Shown: positions 26,851 through 35,496, counted from the first letter of the stretch. The stretch is DNA of 64,000 bases from Clostridium sp. JN-1 (GCF_003718715.1 NZ_CP033465.1:1922001-1986000), one strand, 5' to 3'. Made by a program: numbers and translations. Notes: a model not told the origin generated them from the sequence alone.

Positions 26851-26911
26851 TATTAGCACAGATACCAAAGATGTTTAAGTAATTTGCTTAAGTTAAAAAG
26901 GAGGATTATTT

Positions 26912-27535
26912 ATGAATTCACTTTCAAATAATAATAATAATAATGGAAATTGCTATGATCATTGTCCGCAGCCACAACCGCCTTGTGATCCTTGTCATGA
27001 TCACCATAAACAGTACTTTAATCCTTGTCCGCCAAAGTATGTTGAATGTCCTGAAAATGTTGACTTACATCCATTACCAGGATCAGCACTTTTAGAAAAA
27101 GGTATTGGAAATAATCCAGTTGTTAATCATGCAAGCGTAATTGGTATTCCACTTTCACCTACAAATCCTTTAGTTGTAGCACAAGTAACTATAGATCCAA
27201 CTTGCCTCTGTTTTCCAACTATAAAAGTTGAATTTTCAAGTTTATTACAACTTACTGGACTTGCTATTACAGATTCATTAACTATTCAATTGAATAGGAT
27301 TATTGGTACTTCAGGTGTTAAAGAAACTCTACAAACCTTCACTATAAACTTTTCACTTTTACTATCTGGAACTTTACCATTTAGCTTTGTATTTGGAGAT
27401 GTAAGTGCAAATTCCAAACCAAGGACTTATTCAGTAGAGGTAACTGGTGCTTCTGCTTTAGCTGCTCTTGCTTCAATTCAGTTTAATAATGTAGATATAC
27501 TGGCACTTGCAGTTGGTGGTTTAAGGGAATGTTAA
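26912..27535 (+). CDS. Cys/Pro/His-rich N-terminus with beta domain, DUF4489-like putative spore-surface protein
   Basis: A 207-residue protein in two parts. Residues 1-50 are low-complexity with NNNNN, then PQPQPPCDPCHDHHKQ, likely to bind metal or form cross-links. Residues about 60-207 are a beta-rich domain resembling the DUF4489-type modules of clostridial spore-associated proteins (DPTCLCFPTIKVEFSS ... IFNNVDILAL-like strands) ending GGLREC with a C-terminal Cys. AAAAGGAGG precedes the ATG, a near-perfect sigma-K-type promoter lies upstream and a terminator follows. The family assignment is tentative. Confidence 0.7.
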   Translation: MNSLSNNNNNNGNCYDHCPQPQPPCDPCHDHHKQYFNPCPPKYVECPENVDLHPLPGSALLEKGIGNNPVVNHASVIGIPLSPTNPLVVAQVTIDPTCLCFPTIKVEFSSLLQLTGLAITDSLTIQLNRIIGTSGVKETLQTFTINFSLLLSGTLPFSFVFGDVSANSKPRTYSVEVTGASALAALASIQFNNVDILALAVGGLREC

Positions 27536-27541
27536 TTAGAT

Positions 27542-27570
27542 AAAAAGACCTCATAAAGGGGTCTTTTTTT
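27542..27570 (+). terminator. Rho-independent terminator
   Basis: AAAAAGACC-tcataaa-GGGGTCTTTTTTT, directly after the stop codon of the Cys/Pro/His-rich protein. Confidence 0.88.
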
Positions 27571-27768
27571 ATTACTTAATTTGGAATTTACGATCAAGTA
27601 AAAAAAATATACTCATTAAAAATAACGAGCATATTTTCTTATACTTAATTATAAGAATGATGGCTATTTAAATTTACTTTCGTTCGTTTCACATTTACTA
27701 TTATACACATTTTTATTTACTGTATCAATATGTATTTTTGCAATTTACAATTATTTTTTTAAAATAAA

Positions 27769-27795
27769 TTAGTACAGATATAAATTCTGTACTAA
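27769..27795 (-). terminator. Terminator hairpin after the cysteine desulfurase
   Basis: TTAGTACAGA and TCTGTACTAA form a perfect 10-bp stem with a 7-base loop. On the minus strand a T-rich stretch follows. It lies about 30 bp past the desulfurase stop. Confidence 0.7.
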
Positions 27796-27823
27796 TCCTT
27801 AATAATACTATAAAATATGTATT

Positions 27824-28981
27824 TTAAAATTTTTTATAACAACTTGATATATCTTTTAAGGCTTCCACAATCTTATCAATGTCTTCTTTTTTGTTAAAAT
27901 ATCCTATACCAATTCTAACTGCCCCTTTTTCCTGTGTGCCCATGAGTTTATGAGCTGTTGGAGCACAATGTATACCTACTCTAACCATAATGTCATATTT
28001 TCTATCTAGCTCAAATGCTATTTCTTCAGCTGGAATATCTGATAGATTAAATGATATTACTCCTACTATCTTTTTATAATCTCTAGGTCCGTAAATTTCT
28101 ATCCCATCTACTTCGCTAATTTTTTGGATAGCATATTTTATAAGAGATTCTTCTTTTTTTCTTATATTTTCTATACCCTTTGAATAAATAAAATTTAAAG
28201 CTTCTCCTAATCCTACTATACCAACTACATTAGGAGTTCCAGCTTCATATTTATTTGGAAAGTAATCAGGTTGATATGGATAACTTGAATCTCCTCCTGT
28301 TCCACCTGATTTTGAAGGAATTATGTTTGCATCACAGTTCATTAAAAACCCGCCTGTACCAGTTGGTCCAAGTAAACTTTTATGACCTGTAAAGGCAAGA
28401 ATACCTATATTGTCCTTAACAACATCTATTGGATAAGCTCCGGCTGTTTGTGCTGCATCTACAAGGAAAACTATGTTATGCCTTTTAGCTATCTCACCTA
28501 TTTCCCTTATTGGTTGAATAGTGCCAAGCACATTAGAAGCATGTACGAATACTATTAATTTAGTATTTGGTTTTATGAGTTTTTCAACATCTGAAGCTTT
28601 AGTAATTCCATCATGAGTACAAGGTACTGTAGATATTTCTATGTTTCTATCTCTTTCTAATGTCTTTAATGGTCTCCATACTGCATTATGTTCTACACTG
28701 CTTGTTATGACATGGTCTCCTTCCTTTAAAAAACCATTTATAACCATATTAAGGGCATCAGTTATATTGCTAGTAAATATAACTTTTGCTGGGTCTTTAC
28801 CATTAAATAATTTACATACCATACTGCGTGCATTATAAAGCAGTCTATCTGCTTCAATTGCAGTTTTATAAGCTCCTCTTCCTGCTGTAGCTCCTATATC
28901 TTTCATATATGACATCATCTTTTGAATTACTGCATCCGGCTTAGGATAAGAGGTAGCTGCGTTATCCAAATATATTCCCAT
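27824..28981 (-). CDS. Cysteine desulfurase-family aminotransferase (class V, group II)
   Basis: A 385-residue PLP enzyme. The start IYLDNAATSYPKP, the PLP-lysine motif FTGHKSLLGPTG (about residues 199-210) and the VRVGIHCAPTAHKLMG segment with the likely persulfide Cys place it in the clostridial branch of SufS/CsdA-like desulfurases. It would release sulfur from cysteine for cofactor or tRNA use. No iscU or sufBC partner is adjacent, so it is a stand-alone copy and its acceptor is unknown. AGGAGG precedes the ATG. A terminator follows. Confidence 0.9.
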   Translation of the reverse strand: MGIYLDNAATSYPKPDAVIQKMMSYMKDIGATAGRGAYKTAIEADRLLYNARSMVCKLFNGKDPAKVIFTSNITDALNMVINGFLKEGDHVITSSVEHNAVWRPLKTLERDRNIEISTVPCTHDGITKASDVEKLIKPNTKLIVFVHASNVLGTIQPIREIGEIAKRHNIVFLVDAAQTAGAYPIDVVKDNIGILAFTGHKSLLGPTGTGGFLMNCDANIIPSKSGGTGGDSSYPYQPDYFPNKYEAGTPNVVGIVGLGEALNFIYSKGIENIRKKEESLIKYAIQKISEVDGIEIYGPRDYKKIVGVISFNLSDIPAEEIAFELDRKYDIMVRVGIHCAPTAHKLMGTQEKGAVRIGIGYFNKKEDIDKIVEALKDISSCYKKF

Positions 28982-29067
28982 TTTAATTCCTCCTAGATAT
29001 TAAATCATTACTTATTTTCAATAAACATTATATCATATAATAATGCACTCAATTATATATAGATAAA

Positions 29068-29748
29068 CTACTCATATATATCTACAGGAGTATTTAGTGT
29101 TACATATTTTTTCAAAATATTTATATCATCATTAGATAACATAACACTTCCACACGTTAAGTTATGATTATCCTTACCACCGTGAATTCCTACATCTCCA
29201 CCTAAAGCTGTATTCCACGGCGGCTGCTTTTTTTCATCTATTGCACTTTTTATTCTATCAAATGTCTGTTTATCTATAGTTCCTTGTTCCAATCCCTTTT
29301 TAGCATCTTGTATGTTAGGATAACTTATTCCAATAAAATAAGTATGCTTTGTCTTGTTGGTTTTATAACATATATAATAATTTCCTTCAGGAGTTTTATT
29401 ATCTCCCTGCATTTCTTTTTTTCCATCTATTGAACTTCCTAAACTTATATCAAATCTTCCTATTAGCTTTTTATCTGCGTATAGTTCAAGTATCTTTTTC
29501 TTCTTATATACCTTTATTGAAGTTTTTTCTGGAATTTTTCCCGGCTTATTAAAAAATATCTTTTTATTATCCATGTCATCATTTTTATAATTATGATTTT
29601 CATTTGATGAATTTGCATTACTATTTACCGGCGAACTAACAGCCCTATTTTTTATATACCCTCCTATTGATACAGTTGAAACAGTACCAATTAAGAGTAT
29701 TCCAAATGCTAAAAATATCACAGGGAAAAACTTATAAATTTTCACCAT
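29068..29748 (-). CDS. L,D-transpeptidase (YkuD) family protein with atypical catalytic motif
   Basis: A 226-residue protein with an N-terminal membrane anchor (about residues 7-28), a Ser/Asn-rich linker and a C-terminal YkuD domain. The conserved His stands in GIHGGKDNHN. The expected T-x-G-C-h-x-L/R nucleophile block reads NLTCGSVMLSND: Ser occupies the usual Cys position and a Cys sits two residues earlier. Thus a nucleophile is present but displaced, or the enzyme has lost or changed activity. Members of this family cross-link peptidoglycan outside the cell. GAGGTGG precedes the start, and a coiled-coil membrane protein is encoded 24 bp upstream. Confidence 0.85.
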   Translation of the reverse strand: MVKIYKFFPVIFLAFGILLIGTVSTVSIGGYIKNRAVSSPVNSNANSSNENHNYKNDDMDNKKIFFNKPGKIPEKTSIKVYKKKKILELYADKKLIGRFDISLGSSIDGKKEMQGDNKTPEGNYYICYKTNKTKHTYFIGISYPNIQDAKKGLEQGTIDKQTFDRIKSAIDEKKQPPWNTALGGDVGIHGGKDNHNLTCGSVMLSNDDINILKKYVTLNTPVDIYE

Positions 29749-29771
29749 ACCACCTCAGTTTTTAATAAATT

Positions 29772-30215
29772 CTACGTGCCTATTATAGATTTTATCCACT
29801 TTATAAGACCCTCGCTTTTTCCTCCAAAGGATCTATATTGATTATACATATTATCGTACTGTTTTACTTTTTCATTATAAGAGTCAACTGCTTGTTTATA
29901 ATTTTTAACTTCATCATTGTACTGTATAATCAAACTATTTTTTTTATCTGTATCATAAGAATTACTTAATGAATTTATTTCCTTTTTCAAGTTTTGGATC
30001 TTATCATTTTGTTTTGCGAGGTTGGTATTCATATCTTTTATAGATTTTTTATCTTTTTGTAAAGATTCATTCATATCTTTAAGCATCTGTTTGTTTCGCA
30101 GCTGTTCACCACTTTTTAAGTCTACTAGTCCAGCAATAAAAACCAATAAAAAAACTATAGTTATCATACAAGTCTCAAATAAAAATGATTTTAGTAACGA
30201 CTTTAGTTTGTTCAC
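29772..30215 (-). CDS. Membrane-anchored coiled-coil protein
   Basis: A 147-residue protein started by GTG 30215 behind AGGAGAGGG. One membrane segment (about residues 14-31) is followed by a heptad-rich coiled coil (NESLQKDKKSIKDMNTNLA, QNDKIQNLKKEINSL) and a C-terminal aromatic patch, YNQYRSFGGKSEGLIKW. The topology is probably N-in with the coil outside. It sits just upstream of the L,D-transpeptidase on the same strand and may act with it in the wall, but no family is recognised. Confidence 0.65.
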   Translation of the reverse strand: MNKLKSLLKSFLFETCMITIVFLLVFIAGLVDLKSGEQLRNKQMLKDMNESLQKDKKSIKDMNTNLAKQNDKIQNLKKEINSLSNSYDTDKKNSLIIQYNDEVKNYKQAVDSYNEKVKQYDNMYNQYRSFGGKSEGLIKWIKSIIGT

Positions 30216-30321
30216 AACAATCCCTCTCCTACTTCAAAGCCTCTTATCGTTGAAGTGTATATTCGCAGACATAAATCAACTTCTATTTACCATATGATAA
30301 TTATAATCCTTTTATTACCTC

Positions 30322-31026
30322 TTATTTGGTTACATATAAATTATTATCACAAAGTTCGCATTTATTTATGAACTCTTCTATTTTATGTTCTTCTTCTCGT
30401 ATTTTCTCACTTGTCATATCTCCCCTACCCAGTCTATCACAAAGAGACAGCAGTGCTATTTCCCTATAATCAACTTCTCTCATCATTTGTTTTAAGTTAC
30501 CAAATGGAAGTTTCTTTGAAGTAAAAAGTGTTTGCATATGCCATCTAACCAAGAGAGATACATCTTTAACAAACTGTTTTTCACAATTAAACTCACTTAA
30601 GAATTCAATGCAGAGTTTTTCCCCTTTTATATCATGATCATAGGAAGTTATCCTTCCATTTTTTAGCTTTGTAGCAGGAGCCTTTCCTAAATCATGGAGA
30701 AGTGCTGCCCACATAAATACCTTTACATCATTACTCAAATTTTTACGTTTAGCTGCTTCATCAATAACAAGCATAGTATGATTCCATACACTGCCTTCAG
30801 AATGATACTTAGGCGATTGAGGTGTACTTATTAAATCCCTAAGCATTGTAAGTGGATAAACATAATCATATATTTCATTTTTTATAGAAAAATTAAAATA
30901 TAAAGAAGGCATCTTATCCTCCATTAAATGCAAATTAAATTCCTTAAAAATTTCATTTAACTTTTTTATAATTGCATCATCCTTCCATCTCAATTTATAA
31001 TAATACTTTAAATTTATTTTTCCCAA
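30322..31026 (-). CDS. HD-domain phosphohydrolase
   Basis: A 234-residue cytoplasmic protein with an HD domain. The metal ligands are seen in SVWNHTMLVIDEA, ALLHDLGKAPAT, SYDHDIKGE and the later LLSLCDRLGRGD. The pattern is that of small HDIG hydrolases related to the catalytic part of bacterial tRNA nucleotidyltransferase HD regions and 2',3'-cyclic phosphodiesterases. Substrate unknown. The start (TTG at 31026) lacks a convincing ribosome site, so the N-terminus is uncertain by several residues. Confidence 0.82.
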   Translation of the reverse strand: MGKINLKYYYKLRWKDDAIIKKLNEIFKEFNLHLMEDKMPSLYFNFSIKNEIYDYVYPLTMLRDLISTPQSPKYHSEGSVWNHTMLVIDEAAKRKNLSNDVKVFMWAALLHDLGKAPATKLKNGRITSYDHDIKGEKLCIEFLSEFNCEKQFVKDVSLLVRWHMQTLFTSKKLPFGNLKQMMREVDYREIALLSLCDRLGRGDMTSEKIREEEHKIEEFINKCELCDNNLYVTK

Positions 31027-31207
31027 GTTAAATTTTAATATAACTTATTATTAAAGTATAGTATTGTTAGTATTTATGTAACATTTATACAATTATGGTA
31101 TACACTTCATAAAAATTTTATCTTAAAGTATTAATAACTTTTCATTATATACGATAATAGGGATATATTGTGTATTACTGCTTTTTTTGAGGGGGGAAAA
31201 TATTATA

Positions 31208-33262
31208 ATGAATAAATCAAAACAAATGATATTTGCATTTTTTATATCGACAGCAATTATGAGTAGTAGAAATTTGTTACATACTAACCAGGTACTTGCT
31301 GAAAGTATTTTACCTAATATTCAAAGTAATGCCTATAACAGTTCAAATATTTTCACAAAATGTGGATATAAAGGACAATGCACATGGTTTGCATACGGCA
31401 GAGTTCTAGAAAAACTTTCAATAGCACTTCCATCGGAATTCTACGGAAATGCTGTAGATTGGTGGTATGCTAATGCAAGGGATAAAGTATACCCTTATGG
31501 CTATGAACCTAAGGCCAATTCAATAGTAGTTTGGGGCGGTGGAAAATACGGATATGGTCATGTAGGTTTTGTAGAAAAAGTAGAGGGAGATACTGTCTAT
31601 CTTAATGAAGGTAACTTCAGCGTAAGAGGTTCATATGATGGCAATGTAAAAACTTTATCTAAAGAAGCTATGAAAAATAGAGGCAACTTATTCTTAAAAG
31701 GATACATATATTTATCTCAAGGAAGTAGTTCTCAAGGCGGCTCTAATTCATCAGATTCTACACAAAATCCAAGTAGTGGACAACCTGTTATAAAAACCGG
31801 TACTGTAAACTTATCCAATTCTAATTCATGTTTAAATGTTAGAAACAGTGCATCAACATCTTCAAGTGTCATTGGTTCCCTTGCCAAAGGAGCAAATGTT
31901 AGCATAGTTTCTGAATCAAACAATTGGTATAAAATTAAGTATAATTCATCTTATGGATATGTGAGTTCTAAATATGTAAATTCTGGATCATCTAGTCAAA
32001 ATGATTCGTCATCTAATAATGCAACAAACGAAACAGTTATAGGCAGCGGTACTGTAAATGTATCTAATTTAAGCTCATACTTAAACGTTAGAAATAGTGC
32101 ATCAACATCTTCAAGCATTATTGGTTCTCTTTCCAAAGGAGCTAACGTAAGCATAGTTGCTGAATTAAATGGTTGGTATAAAATTAAGTATAATTCATCT
32201 TACGGATATGTAAGTTCTAAATATATAGGTACAAATTCAAATTCAAGTGATAATACAAATTCTTCAGTATCAAATACACCAAATACTTCTGGAAAAGTTG
32301 GATTTGTTAATACTAGCAGCAAATCTTCATATTTAAATTTAAGAAGTAATCCTGGAGGCAGTATAATAGGTTCTTTACCTTATGGAGCAAAACTTCAAAT
32401 ACTTGGAACGTCCGGCAGCTGGTATAAAGTAAACTACAATGGTAAAATTGGATATGTTTCTGGAAGTTATGTTAAATTATCTTCTAATGAAGCTAACAAT
32501 ACTTCATCAGTAAAATCAGATCAAAACGCTTTAACCAATAAAATAAAATCAGTTAAATTAAATGATTCTTCTGCCACATTGAATTTAAGAAATAGTCCGT
32601 GGACAGGACGAATATTAACTCAAATTCCAAATGGGGGTAAAGTTGAGGTTTTATCAACTAATGGACGTTGGTATAAAGTAAAATATGAATCATACGTTGG
32701 ATATATCCACTGTGATTATATAGATGTAAACCCTGGTTCGAATAACGATAATAATTCAAATAATACCAAAAACAATACAGACAGCAGTAATTCAAATAAT
32801 ATAAATACTGGCAGCCAAGATACAAAAAACAATGGTGCAATTACTATGAGTTATTTAAATATAAATCAGGATAAATTGAAACAATTTTTAAAACAAAATA
32901 ATTCGCTGTTAGCAAGTGAGCCCTATTTCTCAAGTATAATTTCTACTGCAAGCCAGTATAATTTAAATCCATTAATACTTTTTGCAATAGCTGGTTCAGA
33001 GCAAAGTTTTGTTCCAAGCAATACTCTAGATGCTTCTAAGATAGCTAACAATCCTTTTAATGTACACGGAAGTTGGCAGCAGTATAATACTAATATAAGT
33101 GATTCTTCTGGAATAGCAGCTAGAACGGTTATAAACCTTTCAAAGGGTATGCCCCAGGATTCAAACTTATTTTCCTACATAGGACCTAAGTATGCTGAAG
33201 ATAGCAATTGGGGAAATAAAACTTACAGTATCTTCAAGCAATTGAGTTCAATTGCACTATAA
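31208..33262 (+). CDS. Secreted peptidoglycan hydrolase: CHAP + four SH3 repeats + glucosaminidase-like domain
   Basis: A 684-residue exported protein. A signal peptide (about residues 1-31) is followed by a CHAP amidase/peptidase domain with the nucleophile Cys in KGQCTWFAYGR and His in YGHVGFVEK. Four bacterial SH3 repeats come next (each with LNVRNSAS or LNLRNSPW, then WYKIKYNSSYGYV-like cores), joined by Ser/Asn-rich linkers. The C-terminal about 140 residues resemble the GH73-type glucosaminidase fold (LFAIAGSEQSF with the likely catalytic Glu). Start ATG 31208 follows GAGGGGGG by 11 bases. The two N-terminal-most SH3 repeats are nearly identical, indicating recent duplication. It should cut both peptide and glycan bonds in cell wall. 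Confidence 0.9.
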   Translation: MNKSKQMIFAFFISTAIMSSRNLLHTNQVLAESILPNIQSNAYNSSNIFTKCGYKGQCTWFAYGRVLEKLSIALPSEFYGNAVDWWYANARDKVYPYGYEPKANSIVVWGGGKYGYGHVGFVEKVEGDTVYLNEGNFSVRGSYDGNVKTLSKEAMKNRGNLFLKGYIYLSQGSSSQGGSNSSDSTQNPSSGQPVIKTGTVNLSNSNSCLNVRNSASTSSSVIGSLAKGANVSIVSESNNWYKIKYNSSYGYVSSKYVNSGSSSQNDSSSNNATNETVIGSGTVNVSNLSSYLNVRNSASTSSSIIGSLSKGANVSIVAELNGWYKIKYNSSYGYVSSKYIGTNSNSSDNTNSSVSNTPNTSGKVGFVNTSSKSSYLNLRSNPGGSIIGSLPYGAKLQILGTSGSWYKVNYNGKIGYVSGSYVKLSSNEANNTSSVKSDQNALTNKIKSVKLNDSSATLNLRNSPWTGRILTQIPNGGKVEVLSTNGRWYKVKYESYVGYIHCDYIDVNPGSNNDNNSNNTKNNTDSSNSNNINTGSQDTKNNGAITMSYLNINQDKLKQFLKQNNSLLASEPYFSSIISTASQYNLNPLILFAIAGSEQSFVPSNTLDASKIANNPFNVHGSWQQYNTNISDSSGIAARTVINLSKGMPQDSNLFSYIGPKYAEDSNWGNKTYSIFKQLSSIAL

Positions 33263-33268
33263 AAAAAC

Positions 33269-33330
33269 AGAGGACAATGTCCTATGTCCTCTGTCCTCTC
33301 AAATATATCTCGGAGTGTAAGTTAAGCTGC
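33269..33330. repeat. Dispersed repeat family A (minimal form) joined to a family-B end
   Basis: 33269-33300 begins AGAGGACAATG and continues as 7-bp units GTCCTAT-GTCCTCT-GTCCTCT. AGAGGACA and TGTCCTCT can pair as a hairpin. At 33303-33330 TATATCTCGGAGTGTAAGTTAAG matches the right end of the family-B element (41761-41784). It starts 6 bp after the hydrolase stop and ends 19 bp before the convergent DUF1648 gene. Confidence 0.75.
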
Positions 33331-33348
33331 AATCTAGGAACCATATAA

Positions 33349-34479
33349 TTAGCTTGTTATTATTGGTAACAGTACTATAAGAAGTATGAATACTGCGAGT
33401 ATTATTATGCTTTCTTTTCTTCCAAAGTTCATAGTCCATCCTATTCCAAATCTCTTTTCTACAAATAGAGCTGGATCATCTTTATTTACATAAATTGTAT
33501 TACCAAGTTTCCAGTACTTATCATCATCTATATTTGAAACCTTTGAATCACCTTTTGAACCGTTATTAAAGTCTATCCTGCTTCCACCTTGACCTATCTT
33601 TATAGATACATATACACTAAATATTACCATCACGATTGCTATTACAATTGGAATTATAGAAGATATTTTAGGATTTAGCTTAATTACTTGAAATATAGTC
33701 AAATTTCCAAAAGTAAATAGTAAATTCATTACTATACAAGATACAACCATAAATTTGGACCATGTATGTCTAAATATTTTATCCCTTTTTTGTGACTCTT
33801 CTGGATTTGAAGGATTTATCTGCTGCTTAGACCATGCTATTATTTTATATGAAAAAAACATTATTGCAGTCATAAAAATTTGTGCTGCAGGCATCGCCCA
33901 TATTACCTTATATGATTTATCCATCCACCCATTTGGATTACCAGAAAAATCAAAATGAGTTGGAACTCTATATGGTAAACTGCTGTAGTATTTAAATCCT
34001 ATGGCTATGTTCACAATTATTATAGCAATACATAGTAAAAACCACAGCGGAGATACTAATATTTTACTTCTATTATTTGTTGAAAAATTTGTATCTATTA
34101 CAACCATTGACTTTTTACCATTAAACCACTTATTTTGACTTTTTATAAATTTAACTTTTTTATTACTCATATAGTAAACAAAAAATGTAATTGTAAGGTA
34201 CACGAATATGCTTAAAGTTCCTATCATATAAACATACTCTGGTAATATATAAACAAAACAAATCATTAAAGCCATGAATAAAATAAATGTTATAATATTG
34301 TTTTTAGCATAATCCTTATATATAGCTTTTAATTCATCATTATCAATTTTATCTTCTGGTATTCTAACTCCAAAGTATATATCCTTCCTTGCAAGTTTTG
34401 GTGTTAAAACTTGAAAAATAAATATTATAAATATATTAAAACTCATAAATAAAATGAATATAAACTGATCATTTTTCAT
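33349..34479 (-). CDS. DUF1648/DUF5808-type integral membrane protein
   Basis: A 376-residue membrane protein with about eight hydrophobic segments. The central LPYRVPTHFDFSGNPNGWMDKS is the signature of the DUF1648 family, which includes the SdpI immunity proteins. The C-terminal part with DKYWKLGNTIYVNKDDPALFVEKR matches DUF5808. Its start overlaps the end of the GntR gene by 11 bp, so they are co-translated. Such pairs form repressor-membrane sensor modules that respond to envelope-active toxins. Direct function not proven. Confidence 0.82.
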   Translation of the reverse strand: MKNDQFIFILFMSFNIFIIFIFQVLTPKLARKDIYFGVRIPEDKIDNDELKAIYKDYAKNNIITFILFMALMICFVYILPEYVYMIGTLSIFVYLTITFFVYYMSNKKVKFIKSQNKWFNGKKSMVVIDTNFSTNNRSKILVSPLWFLLCIAIIIVNIAIGFKYYSSLPYRVPTHFDFSGNPNGWMDKSYKVIWAMPAAQIFMTAIMFFSYKIIAWSKQQINPSNPEESQKRDKIFRHTWSKFMVVSCIVMNLLFTFGNLTIFQVIKLNPKISSIIPIVIAIVMVIFSVYVSIKIGQGGSRIDFNNGSKGDSKVSNIDDDKYWKLGNTIYVNKDDPALFVEKRFGIGWTMNFGRKESIIILAVFILLIVLLPIITS

Positions 34480-34864
34480 GTTTTATACCTCCAGAATACA
34501 TTTCAAATAATTTATTGCATTGTTTTAAAAAATCTTCTTTATCTACACCTCTACAAATTGCTTCTGCTATAGTATACTGCATTTCTTCTTTTAAACCTTT
34601 CAAGTAATCTTTAGAAGGTTTCTTAGACAATTTGCTTATTACAGCCCCTTTTCTTCTGTCTATTGTCACAAATCCATCTGCTTTGAGTAAATTATAAGTT
34701 TTATTTACAGTATGCATATTTATACCTATGTCTTCAGCCATTTGACGAACAGATGGAAGGCTGTCATTTTCTTTAAGATCTCCCATAGCTATACCATATA
34801 TTATTTGTCTTTTAAGTTGAATGTAAATAGGCGTATCTGATTCAAAGTCTAACTTTAATAACAT
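34469..34864 (-). CDS. GntR-family regulator, YtrA subfamily
   Basis: A 131-residue repressor-type protein. The winged-helix domain is plain: LDFESDTPIYIQLKRQI, LPSVRQMAEDIGINMHTVNKTY and DGFVTIDRRKGAVI. The short C-terminal part is typical of YtrA-type regulators that bind no small effector domain. The start MLLKLDF at 34864 has GAAGGTGA upstream; the longer open frame has no such site. It heads a two-gene unit with the DUF1648 protein. The promoter just upstream has a dyad that could be its own operator. Confidence 0.9.
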   Translation of the reverse strand: MLLKLDFESDTPIYIQLKRQIIYGIAMGDLKENDSLPSVRQMAEDIGINMHTVNKTYNLLKADGFVTIDRRKGAVISKLSKKPSKDYLKGLKEEMQYTIAEAICRGVDKEDFLKQCNKLFEMYSGGIKHEK

Positions 34865-34876
34865 ATCGTCACCTTC

Positions 34877-34930
34877 ATCATATGATATATTTGTTATACA
34901 CATAATATAACAAGTATAAATAACTGTCAA
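34877..34930 (-). promoter_or_regulatory. Promoter and possible operator of the GntR/DUF1648 operon
   Basis: On the minus strand TTGACA (34930-34925), 17 bases, TATTAT (34907-34902) is a near-consensus sigma-A promoter. The 10-bp palindrome ATCATATGAT (34877-34886) lies in the transcribed leader, where a repressor would block elongation or initiation. Confidence 0.65.
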
Positions 34931-34948
34931 CATATTTAAATAATAAAA

Positions 34949-35001
34949 TAAGAGGTTATATTCAAGACAATTCATTAATTATCTTAGAATATAACCTCTT
35001 A
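34949..35001 (-). terminator. Terminator after the SdpI-like gene
   Basis: TAAGAGGTTATATTC and GAATATAACCTCTTA form a perfect 15-bp stem; on the minus strand TTATTTTATTATTT follows. Confidence 0.75.
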
Positions 35002-35023
35002 CCTTTAATATTCATCATTTTTT

Positions 35024-35371
35024 TCAATTTATTTTATTAATTCTCACACCATCATCATTAAATATTTTTTTTAAATGTTTTTCTGTTGTAAATACAGTGC
35101 ACATAAGCACTGGGATAAATGCTATTAGTGGAACCCAAAATCCCTTACTTCCAATTACCGCGTACGATATTCTTCCTATAATTATTAGAATTATTCCTGC
35201 TATAATGTACTGATTTGTTGAATATCTATTTCCCTCATCCCATGTATCTTGATTTTGTGTTGAAAGAACCGTACGATATCCATACCATGAGTTGATCTTT
35301 TTAGGTCTCACAATTTTAGGTATTAAGCCAAACGCTAAAGTTACAAATCCAAATACAAGTGAATACACCAT
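35024..35371 (-). CDS. SdpI-family membrane protein
   Basis: About 115 residues with three hydrophobic segments and the SdpI signature NSWYGYRTVLSTQNQDTWDEGNRYS between the first and second. SdpI in Bacillus protects against the SdpC killing toxin and signals to a repressor. The ATG at 35371 (9 bases after GGGAAGGGA) is preferred over one at 35380 that touches the ribosome site. It is terminated separately from the GntR/DUF1648 operon but is likely related in function, since DUF1648 and SdpI domains usually occur fused or together. Confidence 0.85.
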   Translation of the reverse strand: MVYSLVFGFVTLAFGLIPKIVRPKKINSWYGYRTVLSTQNQDTWDEGNRYSTNQYIIAGIILIIIGRISYAVIGSKGFWVPLIAFIPVLMCTVFTTEKHLKKIFNDDGVRINKIN

Positions 35372-35496
35372 AACATACATTCCCTTCCCTTCAATACTAA
35401 TATAAAATTATAATTTATTTTTGAATTTTATAGCCAACCTATCTAATAGTCCTTGTTTTTCATGTCCACCTTCAAGATAAACCACAAAAACTATAT

